This document shows positions 33,573-41,679 of a stretch of 64,000 nucleotides of DNA, piece after piece. The stretch's first letter is position 1; each line of letters begins with the position of its first letter. The notes beneath the pieces are model-generated. The model searched no databases. It had not been told where the DNA came from and was given only the letters and a program-made list of their open reading frames with translations. Position numbers and translations under genes: made by a program. The DNA comes from Pseudomonadota bacterium (lineage in GTDB: Bacteria; Chloroflexota; UBA6077; JAJPHF01), in assembly GCA_021325365.1 (NCBI GenBank), contig JAJPHF010000155.1, forward strand, positions 58,680-122,679. The letters are read 5' to 3'.

Positions 33573-35474
33573 CTACCGCCAGGCGCCGTCGTCGAGGTCG
33601 AGGCCGACGAGCTGCATGAGCTTGAGCGCGTTGGTCGAGGTGGCCACCCCCGGCCGGATCGTGTAGTCGAACGACATGGACGGTCCATCGGGGCCGCTGT
33701 GGAACTGCTCGGTGAAGTGGATCGACCGCGCCACGGCGGCCATGTCGGGGTGCTCGGCCAGCGTCAGGTCGTGGGTCGAGACGGCGCCGATCGCACCGTT
33801 CGCCACGAGGTGGAGGATCACCCGCCGCGCCGCGATCTGGCGCTCGGCGGTGTTGGTGCCCTGCAAGATCTCGTCGAGCAGGAACAGCAGCGTGCGCGTG
33901 CCATCAGCCTGCGCCCGCTCGGCCAGGTCCACGACCTCCTTCAGCCGCTGCAGCTCGGCCATGAAGTAGGACACGCCCTGCTCCAGCGAGTCCTGCACGC
34001 GGATGCTCGTGCCGAGCGTCACGGGCGGCAGGCGCAGCGCCGTGGCGCACACCGGGCCGCCGGCCTGGGCCAGCACGGCGTTCACGCCGATGGCGCGCAG
34101 AAGGGTGCTCTTGCCCGACATGTTCGAGCCGGTGACCAGCAGGAACGTCCCCGGCGGCCCAACCTCGACGTCGTTCGTGACGCGGACGGCGTCGGGCAGC
34201 AGCGGGTGGCCGAGGCCCCGCGCCGTGTACAGCGGCGGGTCGTCGTCGGCGACCGTCGGGAAGGCCCAGGTGGGCTCGTCGTGGGCCAGGCTGGCGAGCG
34301 CCGCCAGGGCCTCCGTCTCGCCCAAAGCCGCCAGCCAGCCGCGTGCCCGCGCGCCGGTCCGCGCCTGCCACCCTTCCAGCAGCGCGAGGGTGTGGAAGTT
34401 CCAGAGGGTCAGCGTCTGAACGGGGAAGTAGAACATCGAGAGCCGCAGGTAGGTGAGCCGCACGCGCCGCGCCAGCGACCGCGTCTGGCGGGCGGCGCCG
34501 AGCGGGCCGTCGCCAAGCGCGGCCTGCAAGCGCTGGAGCAAGGGCGCCTGGAAGCTCGTGCCGGCCAGCGCCGCGAACACTTCCGCGTAGTGCTCGACGG
34601 CGCTCGCCTGCGACGCCACGCGGTCGAGCAGGAGGTCGACCTGCTTGCCCGCCGTCTGGCTGAGGGCGACGTTCGCCAGCGCGCAGGCGAGCCACCACGG
34701 CTGCGCAACCACGCCGACAAGCTGCGCCACGAGCAGCGCGCAGGCACCGAGACTGAGCGCGCGGGCGGCCCATAGCAGTCCTGGCCGGCAGGTCAGCCAG
34801 GGCTCTCCCTCGGCCCACTCGAGAAATGGCTCCGGATCGGCGCTGGCGGGGCCCATCAAGCGCCCGCGCAGGGCTAGCTCGTCGCGCAGGTCGAGCAGCG
34901 GCGCCAGCTCGCCTACCGCCGCCTGGCGCTCGCGGATTGACGCGGGCGGCGCCGGGTGCAGCAGCCAGCGGCCAAGGGTGGCCGCGCCGGGGGGCGTGCT
35001 GACGGCCCCGAGCAGCTGGAAGACGGATGCCCGGCCGAAGAGGTCGAGGTCGGCCGCGAAGGCGTGCGCCGCCGCCTCGGGTGGCGGGGGGCGCTGCGGC
35101 AGGCCGTCCCAGTCGCGCGCCAGGCGACGCAGCGCCTCGGCGTCGAGCTGCCACAGCGTGGCGTAGCGGCGGCGCGTGCGGGCGACGCGCTCATGGTAGA
35201 CGACGAGCGCCACGAAGCCGACGCCGCAGGCGGCCGCCGCGGCGACGAGCGCCAGCGCGCCCGTGACCAGCCCCCAGACGAGCACCGCAACGGCGCTGGC
35301 GAACACCGCTAGGCGCGCGTAGCCGACGCGCCGCAGCCGGCGGTCGAGGCGGTCGCGCTCGGCGGCGAAGCGGGCGCAGCGCTCGCGGTAGGTCGCGGCC
35401 GCGGGGCTGGTCGGCTCGACGGGGGAGCGCTCGGCCGGGAGCGGCGCGGCCGTGCGGGGGGGCGCCTGGCTCAT
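33573..35474 (-). CDS. membrane-anchored MutS-like ATPase
   Basis: From ATG 35474 (AGGAAGG site) the product is 633 residues. Residues ~50-95 contain a hydrophobic hairpin (YARLAVFASAVAVLVWGLVT / LVAAAAACGVGFVALVVYH), and a second hydrophobic pair lies near 230-265. Lever/clamp-like helices lead to a MutS-type ATPase: Walker A GSNMSGKST, Q-loop region, Walker B LFLLDEILQGTN and the H-loop STHDLTL. No mismatch-binding domain I (FxE) is present, so it is not a canonical MutS; this architecture matches the widespread MutS-related membrane family. It is divergent from the amidase gene across copy B of the 260-bp element. Confidence 0.85.
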   Translation of the reverse strand: MSQAPPRTAAPLPAERSPVEPTSPAAATYRERCARFAAERDRLDRRLRRVGYARLAVFASAVAVLVWGLVTGALALVAAAAACGVGFVALVVYHERVARTRRRYATLWQLDAEALRRLARDWDGLPQRPPPPEAAAHAFAADLDLFGRASVFQLLGAVSTPPGAATLGRWLLHPAPPASIRERQAAVGELAPLLDLRDELALRGRLMGPASADPEPFLEWAEGEPWLTCRPGLLWAARALSLGACALLVAQLVGVVAQPWWLACALANVALSQTAGKQVDLLLDRVASQASAVEHYAEVFAALAGTSFQAPLLQRLQAALGDGPLGAARQTRSLARRVRLTYLRLSMFYFPVQTLTLWNFHTLALLEGWQARTGARARGWLAALGETEALAALASLAHDEPTWAFPTVADDDPPLYTARGLGHPLLPDAVRVTNDVEVGPPGTFLLVTGSNMSGKSTLLRAIGVNAVLAQAGGPVCATALRLPPVTLGTSIRVQDSLEQGVSYFMAELQRLKEVVDLAERAQADGTRTLLFLLDEILQGTNTAERQIAARRVILHLVANGAIGAVSTHDLTLAEHPDMAAVARSIHFTEQFHSGPDGPSMSFDYTIRPGVATSTNALKLMQLVGLDLDDGAWR

Positions 35475-35784
35475 GCGCCATCCTTCCTGGGCCCGGGACG
35501 CTACGCGGGAACGCCTCCACCGCCAGGTGAAGCGTTCCCGCGACCGCTCCCGAGCCGTTACACACCTTGACGCTTGGAGTGTAGCCCTGTACCCTCCCCG
35601 GCAGCCAGCATACGGGCCGCGCGGGGTGTGCCCCGGCATTTTGCGGGCGGGCGCGCGGCTCCACTGGCTGCGCCGGACGATGGCTCTCTGCCAATGCCTT
35701 AGCTTGTAGGGGGCGTAGCAAGCAGTGCCCCGCCCGGTCGCCACCCGGCCCGGTGTCCCAGCGAATCCGGTGCTGGGGCGTCTC

Positions 35785-35818
35785 ACTCCCTCTCCCCCTG
35801 GGAGAGGGTTGGGGTGAG
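35785..35818 (+). repeat. single CTCTCCCCCTG...GAGAGGG unit
   Basis: Same unit as the five-copy array at 24241-24452, here as one copy. As there, it lies shortly upstream of the 260-bp element. The rest of 35475-35784 shows no gene. Confidence 0.75.
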
Positions 35819-35836
35819 GGCGCGCCCCCAGTACCC

Positions 35837-36096
35837 GGCCGCGAGGCGCGCAGGAGAGCGCCCGCCGTCCGGCGCGACGTGGTCGCAATCTTACGCCGTA
35901 CACGCCTCCCCCGCACCCGCCGCCCGCGCCCGGCCCGGGGCACCCCGCCCCGCCGGCCCGGCCCGCGGCAGGACAGCCGGGGAGTATCGTACGGGGTAAA
36001 CGATGCGACCTTCCGCGCCCGAGGAGCACGCGCCAACCCGCGCCCGGCCTAGCAGTTAACCACTCGGTAAAGGAGCATCGTTTGACCGTTCCTCGG
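35837..36096 (+). repeat. 260-bp dispersed leader element, copy B
   Basis: Collinear with copy A (24543-24802) at equal length, with about 25-30 scattered differences concentrated in the middle third. Conserved landmarks: TTACGCCGTACACGCCTCC, then GTACGGGGTAAACGATGCGA at about 35990-36009 and GGAGCATCGTTTGACCGTTC at 36072-36091. It ends 65 bp before the amidase ATG in the same orientation. No open frame is conserved between the copies. Confidence 0.85.
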
Positions 36097-36161
36097 ATAC
36101 ACGGTGCTGCAAAATCATGGGGCACACCCGGCCGCACGGCGGCTGGTGGATGGGAGGGCGC

Positions 36162-37874
36162 ATGGCAAGCACGGTAACGCGCCGACTGGCATTTCTGGAC
36201 GGCATCGATCTGGCGCCGAGCGAGATCGACGCGATCGCCGCCGAGCTAGCAGAGTACGAGCAGGCGCTGGCCGCGCTGGAGCCGTTCGCCGCGGCGGCGG
36301 CCTGGCCGGTGATGCAGGCGCAGCCCTACCGCGCGAGTAGGCCCCCCCAGCCCCCCAATGCGGGGGGGAGCGCCACCGCCGCGGCCGGCCCCGCCCCAGC
36401 CTCGGGGGAGGCCGCGCGAAGAGAGCCGGGGGCTGGGGGGGAGATCGCCTCTGAGGCCGAGGCGACGGAGCTGTGGCAGCTCGGAGTGGCGGCGCTGGCG
36501 CGGCGGCTGCGAGCGCGCGAGGTGTCGTCGCTGGAGGTGACGGATGCGGTGCTGGCGCGGCTGGAGCGGCTCGAGGGGCGGCTGAACGCCTTCATCACGA
36601 TCATGGCCGAGCACGCCCGCGACGCGGCGCGGCAGGCGGACGCCGAGATCGCCCGCGGCGAATACCGGGGGCCGCTGCACGGCGTGCCGGTCACGATCAA
36701 GGACATGTTCAACACGGCCGGCGTGCGCACGACCGGCGGCTCGGGGATCCTGGCGGGCTGGGTGCCCGACGAGGACGCCGCGCTGGTGGAGCGGCTGCAC
36801 GCGGCCGGCGCCGTGCTCGTCGGCAAGACGAACCAGGACGAGTTCGGCCACGGCGGCACCTCCACCCTGTCGTACTTCGGCCCCGTCCACAACCCCTGGG
36901 ACCTCGAGCGCATCGCCGGCGGCTCCAGCGGCGGATCGGCCGCGGCGGTCGCCGCCGGCATCGGGCCGCTCTCCTACGGCACCGAGACCGGCTCATCCGT
37001 GCGCCGGCCGGCCGCCTACTGCGGCATCGTCGGCTACAAGCCGACGTTCGGCATCATCAGCCGCTACGGCTCGTTCCGCGGCGCCTGGAGCATGGACCAC
37101 GTCGGCGACTTCGCGCGCTCGGTCGAGGACGCGGCGCTGGGGCTCGACGCGGTGGCCGGCTACGACCCGCGCGACCCCGCGAGCGTGCCGCAGGAGCCGC
37201 CCGCCTACGCTGCGCGGCTGAGCCCCGACGTGCGGGGCCTGCGGATCGGCGTGCTGCGTCGCTTCGCCGACGACCCGAGCGTGCAGCCGGCGGTGCGCGC
37301 GGCGTTCGAGGCGGCCGTGGCCCAGTACCGCGCGCTCGGCGCCGACGTGCGCGACCTGGACGTGCCCGAGATTAGCTACGCGGCGATGACCTCGATGATG
37401 AACAGCGCGGCCGAGGCATCGGGCAACAACCGCGAGTGGGTGTACTCGCGCGCCGGCGACTACGTGCCCGACGTGAAGCGGCGCCTGGCGATGGGCATGG
37501 GCATCACGGCGTCGGAGTATCTGGTCGTACAGCGGGCGCGGCACCGCATCCAGGGCGCCGTGCGCGCGGCGTTCGACGCGGTCGAGATCATGCTGGCGCC
37601 GACGACGGCGCGCGTGGCGCCGCCGATCGCCCAGGGGCCGCGCGGCAACGGCGACAGCACTTACGCCGTGAGCCACAACCTGTCGAACCTGCTGCGGCTG
37701 GCGAGCATGCTCGGCCTGCCAGCCTGCTCGCTGCCGTCGGGGGTGGGCGAGGATGGCCTGCCGACGGCGATCCAGTTCTTCGGCGTCTGGTACGACGACC
37801 AAACCGTACTGAACGCGGCCGCCGCCTTCGAGCAGACGACGCCCTGGAGCCGGCGGCGGCCGCCCATCGACTGA
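36162..37874 (+). CDS. amidase-signature family amidase
   Basis: A 570-residue amidase from ATG 36162, behind GGGAGGGCGC. The Ser-cisSer-Lys triad can be placed at Lys180 (VTIKDMF), Ser255 (GGSSGGS) and Ser279 (GTETGSSVRRPA). It resembles GatA-like and general amidases, which release ammonia from carboxamides. A GatA role is unlikely because gatB/gatC are absent. Residues ~60-100 form a low-complexity linker encoded by a C-run/G-run element with 14-nt inverted arms (36342-36355 and 36428-36441), apparently inserted in frame between an N-terminal helix and the amidase domain. Copy B of the leader element lies just upstream. Confidence 0.92.
   Translation: MASTVTRRLAFLDGIDLAPSEIDAIAAELAEYEQALAALEPFAAAAAWPVMQAQPYRASRPPQPPNAGGSATAAAGPAPASGEAARREPGAGGEIASEAEATELWQLGVAALARRLRAREVSSLEVTDAVLARLERLEGRLNAFITIMAEHARDAARQADAEIARGEYRGPLHGVPVTIKDMFNTAGVRTTGGSGILAGWVPDEDAALVERLHAAGAVLVGKTNQDEFGHGGTSTLSYFGPVHNPWDLERIAGGSSGGSAAAVAAGIGPLSYGTETGSSVRRPAAYCGIVGYKPTFGIISRYGSFRGAWSMDHVGDFARSVEDAALGLDAVAGYDPRDPASVPQEPPAYAARLSPDVRGLRIGVLRRFADDPSVQPAVRAAFEAAVAQYRALGADVRDLDVPEISYAAMTSMMNSAAEASGNNREWVYSRAGDYVPDVKRRLAMGMGITASEYLVVQRARHRIQGAVRAAFDAVEIMLAPTTARVAPPIAQGPRGNGDSTYAVSHNLSNLLRLASMLGLPACSLPSGVGEDGLPTAIQFFGVWYDDQTVLNAAAAFEQTTPWSRRRPPID
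36342..36441. repeat. inverted-repeat insert inside the amidase linker
   Basis: CCCCCCCAGCCCCC at 36342-36355 is the exact reverse complement of 36428-36441, 72 nt apart. The enclosed DNA keeps the reading frame and encodes a Pro/Gly/Ala-rich linker. Its composition resembles the non-coding C-run/G-run repeats elsewhere in the window. Confidence 0.6.
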
Positions 37875-37888
37875 GTGGGAGGCGCCCC

Positions 37889-38464
37889 GTGTCCGACATG
37901 CCCGACCTGTACGCGCTGCCCGCCGACCTGCCGGTGCCGGTGGACGACGGCGCTGCGGACCACCTGGCGGGAGCGCGCATTCCGGCGCTCGCGCTGCCTT
38001 CCACCCGCGGCGGCGCCGTCGATTTGGCCGCCGCGGCCGCGGGGCGGGCCGTGTTCTACTGCTACCCGCGCACGGGCACGCCGGGCGCGCCGCTGCCGAC
38101 CGGCTGGGACGCGATCCCCGGCGCGCGCGGCTGCACCCCGGAGGCCTGCGGCTTCCGTGACCGCCACGCCGATCTGGCCGCACTGGGCGCCACAGTGTTC
38201 GGCATCAGCACGCAGACGACCGCCGAGCAGCGGGAGTTCGCCGCGCGCGTCCACCTGCCGTTCGCGCTGCTGAGCGACGCGGCGCTGGGACTGGCCCGGG
38301 CGCTGTGTCTGCCCACCTTCGCCGTGGACGGCCGGACGCTGCACCGCCGCCTGACGCTCATCGCCGAGGGCGGGGTAGTGGCGAAGGTCTTCTACCCGGT
38401 GTTCCCGCCCGACCAGCACGCGGCCGAGGTCGTGGCGTGGCTGACGAAGCGGGCGACGGGCTAG
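37889..38464 (+). CDS. peroxiredoxin-like (AhpC/TSA-Redoxin) protein
   Basis: A 191-residue protein from GTG 37889, which is well placed after GGGAGG (an ATG lies three codons in). It matches the redoxin subgroup with the TGxPGxPLPxGWDxIPGARGCTPEAC signature (about 68-92): the peroxidatic Cys is in GCTPEACGFRD, with two cysteines five residues apart. The thioredoxin fold continues with FGISTQTTAEQREFA, PFALLSDAAL and HRRLTLI. It probably reduces peroxides. It follows the amidase by 14 bp and is likely co-transcribed. Confidence 0.85.
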   Translation: MSDMPDLYALPADLPVPVDDGAADHLAGARIPALALPSTRGGAVDLAAAAAGRAVFYCYPRTGTPGAPLPTGWDAIPGARGCTPEACGFRDRHADLAALGATVFGISTQTTAEQREFAARVHLPFALLSDAALGLARALCLPTFAVDGRTLHRRLTLIAEGGVVAKVFYPVFPPDQHAAEVVAWLTKRATG

Positions 38465-38473
38465 CGGCGCGGC

Positions 38474-38875
38474 TCAGGGCAGGCGGCGGGGATCGGCGGG
38501 GGCGTCGCGGTATTCGTGGCGCTCTGGGGGGTGGGCGAGCAGGTCGAGCGCGAGCCAGACGGTGCGCGAGAAGGGGTAGAGCAGCAGGGGAAACAGCGCG
38601 ACGGCGACCAGCGACCCGATGGTGAGGAGCCGCCAGGGCGGGTTCGGCCAGGTCAAGACGAGCACCAACACGAAGCCGACCACGAACCCTAGCTCGGCGA
38701 CCAGGACGTTCACGAGCATGGCGCCCAGATAGTAGCCCTCCTCGCGCTCCAGGCGCAGGCCGCAGCGGGGACACTCCGGGCGGCTCTGGAACCAGCCGCC
38801 GAAGATCGGCCCGCCGCCGCAGGCCGGGCAGCGCAGGCGGAGGGCGCGGGTTAGCAACAACAGGGCGCGGGTCAT
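38474..38875 (-). CDS. DUF983-family zinc-ribbon membrane protein
   Basis: A 133-residue protein from ATG 38875, behind GGGAGGCCC. Two CxxC pairs (CPAC at 16-19 and CPRC near 35-38) form a rubredoxin-like zinc ribbon typical of DUF983. They are followed by two membrane helices (LVNVLVAELGFVVGFVLVLVL and LLTIGSLVAVALFPLLLYP). DUF983 proteins are small, widespread inner-membrane proteins of unknown function. It converges with the peroxiredoxin gene, with only 9 bp between stops. Confidence 0.85.
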   Translation of the reverse strand: MTRALLLLTRALRLRCPACGGGPIFGGWFQSRPECPRCGLRLEREEGYYLGAMLVNVLVAELGFVVGFVLVLVLTWPNPPWRLLTIGSLVAVALFPLLLYPFSRTVWLALDLLAHPPERHEYRDAPADPRRLP

Positions 38876-38978
38876 CGGGCCTCCCGGATCCGGTCGCCTT
38901 CCCTGCTCTCAGTATAGAGGGCGAGCGTAGGCTCTCTGGCCGGCGGCAGGTTGTCGCGGCCCAGCTCTGCCAACCGAC

Positions 38979-39013
38979 GGCCGGGCGGCAGGGGGCGAGC
39001 CCCCGCTCTACGT
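38979..39013 (-). repeat. GGCAGGGG-type repeat, reverse orientation
   Basis: Read on the minus strand: GTAGAGCGGGGGCTCGCCCC then CTGCCGCCCGGCCG, a member of the family at 9562-9770 and 21707-21880. It lies in the divergent region between the DUF983 and cupin genes. Confidence 0.7.
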
Positions 39014-39164
39014 CTGATCTGATATGTATCCCTCGGAACGAGAGGGCGGCGGATGTGTTCCGCCCGACGGGATAACGGTGCCGGATGGCAGCGGCAGGCG
39101 ATTGACACGGGCAGACGGGCGGTGCATCCTTTGGCTGCGAGCAATGGGCGCTGGGAGGACGAAC

Positions 39165-39527
39165 GTGGCAGAGGCGACGCGCTTCCACGAGAGCGAGGTG
39201 GATTGGGTCCGCGACCTGGGCGAGGGCGTCATGGCGCGCAGCGGCGGGCGCTCGCGGCGCAAGATGATCGGCGACCCCGAGCAGGGGCTATTCGTCAACC
39301 TGAGCGAGTACGACCCGAACATCACGCTGGAAGCACACAGCCACAACCAGCCGGAGCTGATGTACATCCTGGAAGGCGAGATGACGGTGGGGGGCGAGCG
39401 GTGCCGACCCGGCACCGTGCTGCGCGTGCCGGCGAACACCGTCTACGGGCCGCTCACGGCCGGACCGGAGGGCGTGCGCTTCCTGGTCATCCGCTCCGGG
39501 CCCGCGCGCACGACCGTCGCGGAGTAG
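39165..39527 (+). CDS. cupin-domain protein
   Basis: A 120-residue single cupin. GTG 39165 is preferred because GGGAGGAC lies at the right distance; an ATG at 39144 is possible. Cupin motif 1 is seen in EAHSHNQPELMYILEGEM (His-x-His plus Glu) and motif 2 in GTVLRVPANTVYGPL; the usual second-motif His is replaced, so the metal site may be incomplete. A beta-barrel with sensory or small-molecule role; substrate unknown. A single gene. Confidence 0.8.
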   Translation: MAEATRFHESEVDWVRDLGEGVMARSGGRSRRKMIGDPEQGLFVNLSEYDPNITLEAHSHNQPELMYILEGEMTVGGERCRPGTVLRVPANTVYGPLTAGPEGVRFLVIRSGPARTTVAE

Positions 39528-39662
39528 GGAGCACTACGGGCGGCGGCCGCGCATGATGGGCGAGCGCGGTCGTGGGCGAGGATGCGAAGCTGTCGCGCAT
39601 CGTCCCGCAGTCCCACGGCGCGGGCCTGGTGGTTGGGCGCGGCCGTCGCTGGATGATCGCGG

Positions 39663-40403
39663 CTAGAGCCCGTAGCCGCCGGTGGCGTCGACCGTCTGGC
39701 CGGTGACCCAGCCGGCCTCGGGGCTGGCCAGGAACAGCACCGCCGCCGCCACGTCGTCCGGCTGACCGATGCGCCCCATGGGGATCTGGCGCAGCCGCGC
39801 CGGATCGTCGGCATGGTCGCCGAGCATCGGGGTGGCCGTGAGGCCGGGCGCGACACAGTTCACCGTGATGCCGCGGGGCGCCAGCTCGACGGCGAGCACC
39901 CGCGTCCAGGCCTCCACGGCCCCCTTGCTGGCCGCGTAGACGCTGCGATTCGGCCGGCCGCGCCGCGCCGCCGTGGCCGAGAGGGTGACGATGCGGCCGC
40001 CGTCCGGGCCGAAGGCGCGCGCGGCGGCGCGCGCCGCGAGCAGCGGCCCGAGCGCGTTCGTGCGCAGCACCGCGGCGATCTCCGCCTCGTCGGCGTCCAC
40101 GATCGCGCGCGTGTAGTTCGTGGCCGCGCTGGTGACAAGCACGTCCAGGCGCCCGAAGCGAAACACGGTCGCCGCCACCAGGCGCTCCGCCTCGCCCAGC
40201 TCCGACATGTCGCCCGCCACCCAGTCCACGCGCTCAGGGTGAGCGCGCAGTAGCTCCTCGCCCGCGGCGGCCAGCCGCGCGGCGGCGCGCGCCGCAAGCG
40301 TCACGCGGGCGCCCTCGGCGAGCAGCCCCCGCGCCGTGGCGAGCCCAATGCCGCTGCTGCCGCCGATGACCAACGCCACCTTCCCGTCGAACCGACCCGG
40401 CAT
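39663..40403 (-). CDS. short-chain dehydrogenase/reductase
   Basis: A 246-residue SDR from ATG 40403, behind GAGGGAGGGGACGG. Cofactor motif GGSSGIG at 14-20, the catalytic Ser142, Tyr156 and Lys160 (YAASK), and the PG motif VAPGLTATPM are present. The ASRAA-like segment LAARAAARLAAA after beta-2 suggests NADP(H) preference, but this is weak. It resembles FabG-type and gluconate-5-dehydrogenase-like SDRs. Substrate unknown. A single gene. Confidence 0.92.
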   Translation of the reverse strand: MPGRFDGKVALVIGGSSGIGLATARGLLAEGARVTLAARAAARLAAAGEELLRAHPERVDWVAGDMSELGEAERLVAATVFRFGRLDVLVTSAATNYTRAIVDADEAEIAAVLRTNALGPLLAARAAARAFGPDGGRIVTLSATAARRGRPNRSVYAASKGAVEAWTRVLAVELAPRGITVNCVAPGLTATPMLGDHADDPARLRQIPMGRIGQPDDVAAAVLFLASPEAGWVTGQTVDATGGYGL

Positions 40404-40476
40404 CCCGTCCCCTCCCTCGGCATACGCGCCCGCACGGTACTGGTAGCCCGCGGGGCTGCGCGCCGTCAACCTCCGC

Positions 40477-40584
40477 GCTGCTGGCCGCCAGTAACCTCAG
40501 GTCGCGGACGGTCGGTGGGGGGCTAGCGCCTGCTCAGTGTGGCATGGGTGCTGCTGCCCGCCAGTAACCCCAGGTCGCGGACGG
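40477..40584 (+). repeat. 35-bp direct repeat, two copies
   Basis: Bases 40477-40511 and 40550-40584 match at 33 of 35 positions (core CGCCAGTAACCYCAGGTCGC), with a 73-bp period. They lie in the 340-bp divergent region between the SDR and the Tat-exported protein, where no gene is seen. Could be a duplicated regulator site or simple slippage. Confidence 0.7.
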
Positions 40585-40741
40585 GGCATCCCCGATCGGC
40601 CCTGCCGGCCGCCTCTCGTCCACGCGGCGGCGCTACGCTACCATGTAGGGGAGCCCCCGCGCGCGAGTGATCGGCGTGCGCAGCCGCGCGCCCGCTGGGC
40701 GGGTCGCCAGCACGCCCGCGCGGGCTACGAAGGAGCAGCCA

Positions 40742-41479
40742 ATGAGCGAGTCCGTGCGGCACAACCGGGGACGGATCACGCGGCGGGCGGCACTGCGCGG
40801 CGCGGCCGTCGCCGGCGCCACGATCGCCGCCGGCCTGGGGGCCGGCAGCCGCCCGCCAATCGTCCAGGCCCAGTGGCGGGCAGCCAACGACGTGCAGGCC
40901 AGCTACGAGGCGGCGATCAGCCGGCCGGCGCGGCACTATCAGGTGGTCGCCTACGACGACGTGGGACACCTCGGACTGGGCGAACACGTTGTGAACTCGC
41001 TGAACGCCTCGCAGTTCTCCTACGAGGAAGGCCCGGATGGCCTGCTGGTCGCCGTGCAGCTTTACGGTACGGGCGACGTGCTGGCGTTCAACGACCACCT
41101 CTGGGACAAGTACCAGCTTGGCGCGAAGTACGCCGTGAACGACCCACGCACGAAGGCGCCCGCCACCCGCAACATTTTCTATCCGCGCGCCACGAGCGGC
41201 GGGCCGGAGCTGCCGCCGACCGACCGGCAAAGCCTCTGGATGGACCCGTCGATCGAGGCGCTGCAAGCACGGGGAGTGTTGTTTCTCGTCTGCCACAACG
41301 CGCTGGTGGGCATCGCCGGGCAGGCTGTCGCGGACGGTCGCAACCCGGACAATCTCACAACCGCACAGGTGGCCGACGAGATGATGGCGAATCTGGTGCC
41401 GGGTGTCTTCCCGGTGCCCGCCGGCGTGTTCGAGCTACAGCGCTTGCAGGACCGCGACTTCCGCCTGCTCGTGTACTAG
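40742..41479 (+). CDS. Tat-exported DsrE/DsrF-like protein
   Basis: A 245-residue protein from ATG 40742. The N-terminus carries a twin-arginine signal (GRITRRAALRGAAVAGATIA, ending near GLGAGS). After a linker the mature part resembles the DsrE/YchN-like fold: a first strand HYQVVAYDD, an internal helix, LLVAVQLYGTGDVLAF, and a C-terminal ARGVLFLVCHNAL followed by helices and LVPGVFPVPAGVFELQRLQ. The single Cys in FLVCHNAL sits where the reactive Cys lies in DsrE-like sulfur-relay proteins. Export by Tat suggests it folds, or binds a cofactor, before secretion. Function not established. Confidence 0.65.
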   Translation: MSESVRHNRGRITRRAALRGAAVAGATIAAGLGAGSRPPIVQAQWRAANDVQASYEAAISRPARHYQVVAYDDVGHLGLGEHVVNSLNASQFSYEEGPDGLLVAVQLYGTGDVLAFNDHLWDKYQLGAKYAVNDPRTKAPATRNIFYPRATSGGPELPPTDRQSLWMDPSIEALQARGVLFLVCHNALVGIAGQAVADGRNPDNLTTAQVADEMMANLVPGVFPVPAGVFELQRLQDRDFRLLVY

Positions 41480-41679
41480 CGAGCCAGCTCCCCGCGATCG
41501 CTGCTCCCCGTACCGCGATAGGCGGAAGGGTTCCCGGCAAATACAGGCGGGCCCTCTTTCCAGGCCCCGCAGACGTGGGGCAGGGGATCGTCTGCCTCGA
41601 CGAGCTTCGCACCAGGAGAAGCATTCGTCAGACCGTAAACATCGACGTCCTCTGAGCTTGTCGGTCGCGCACCAGGCCG

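Noticed and set aside
35475..36137. N-terminal extension of the MutS-like protein through the 260-bp element
   Set aside because: The extension is translated repeat DNA with no protein character; ATG 35474 has a suitable ribosome binding site.
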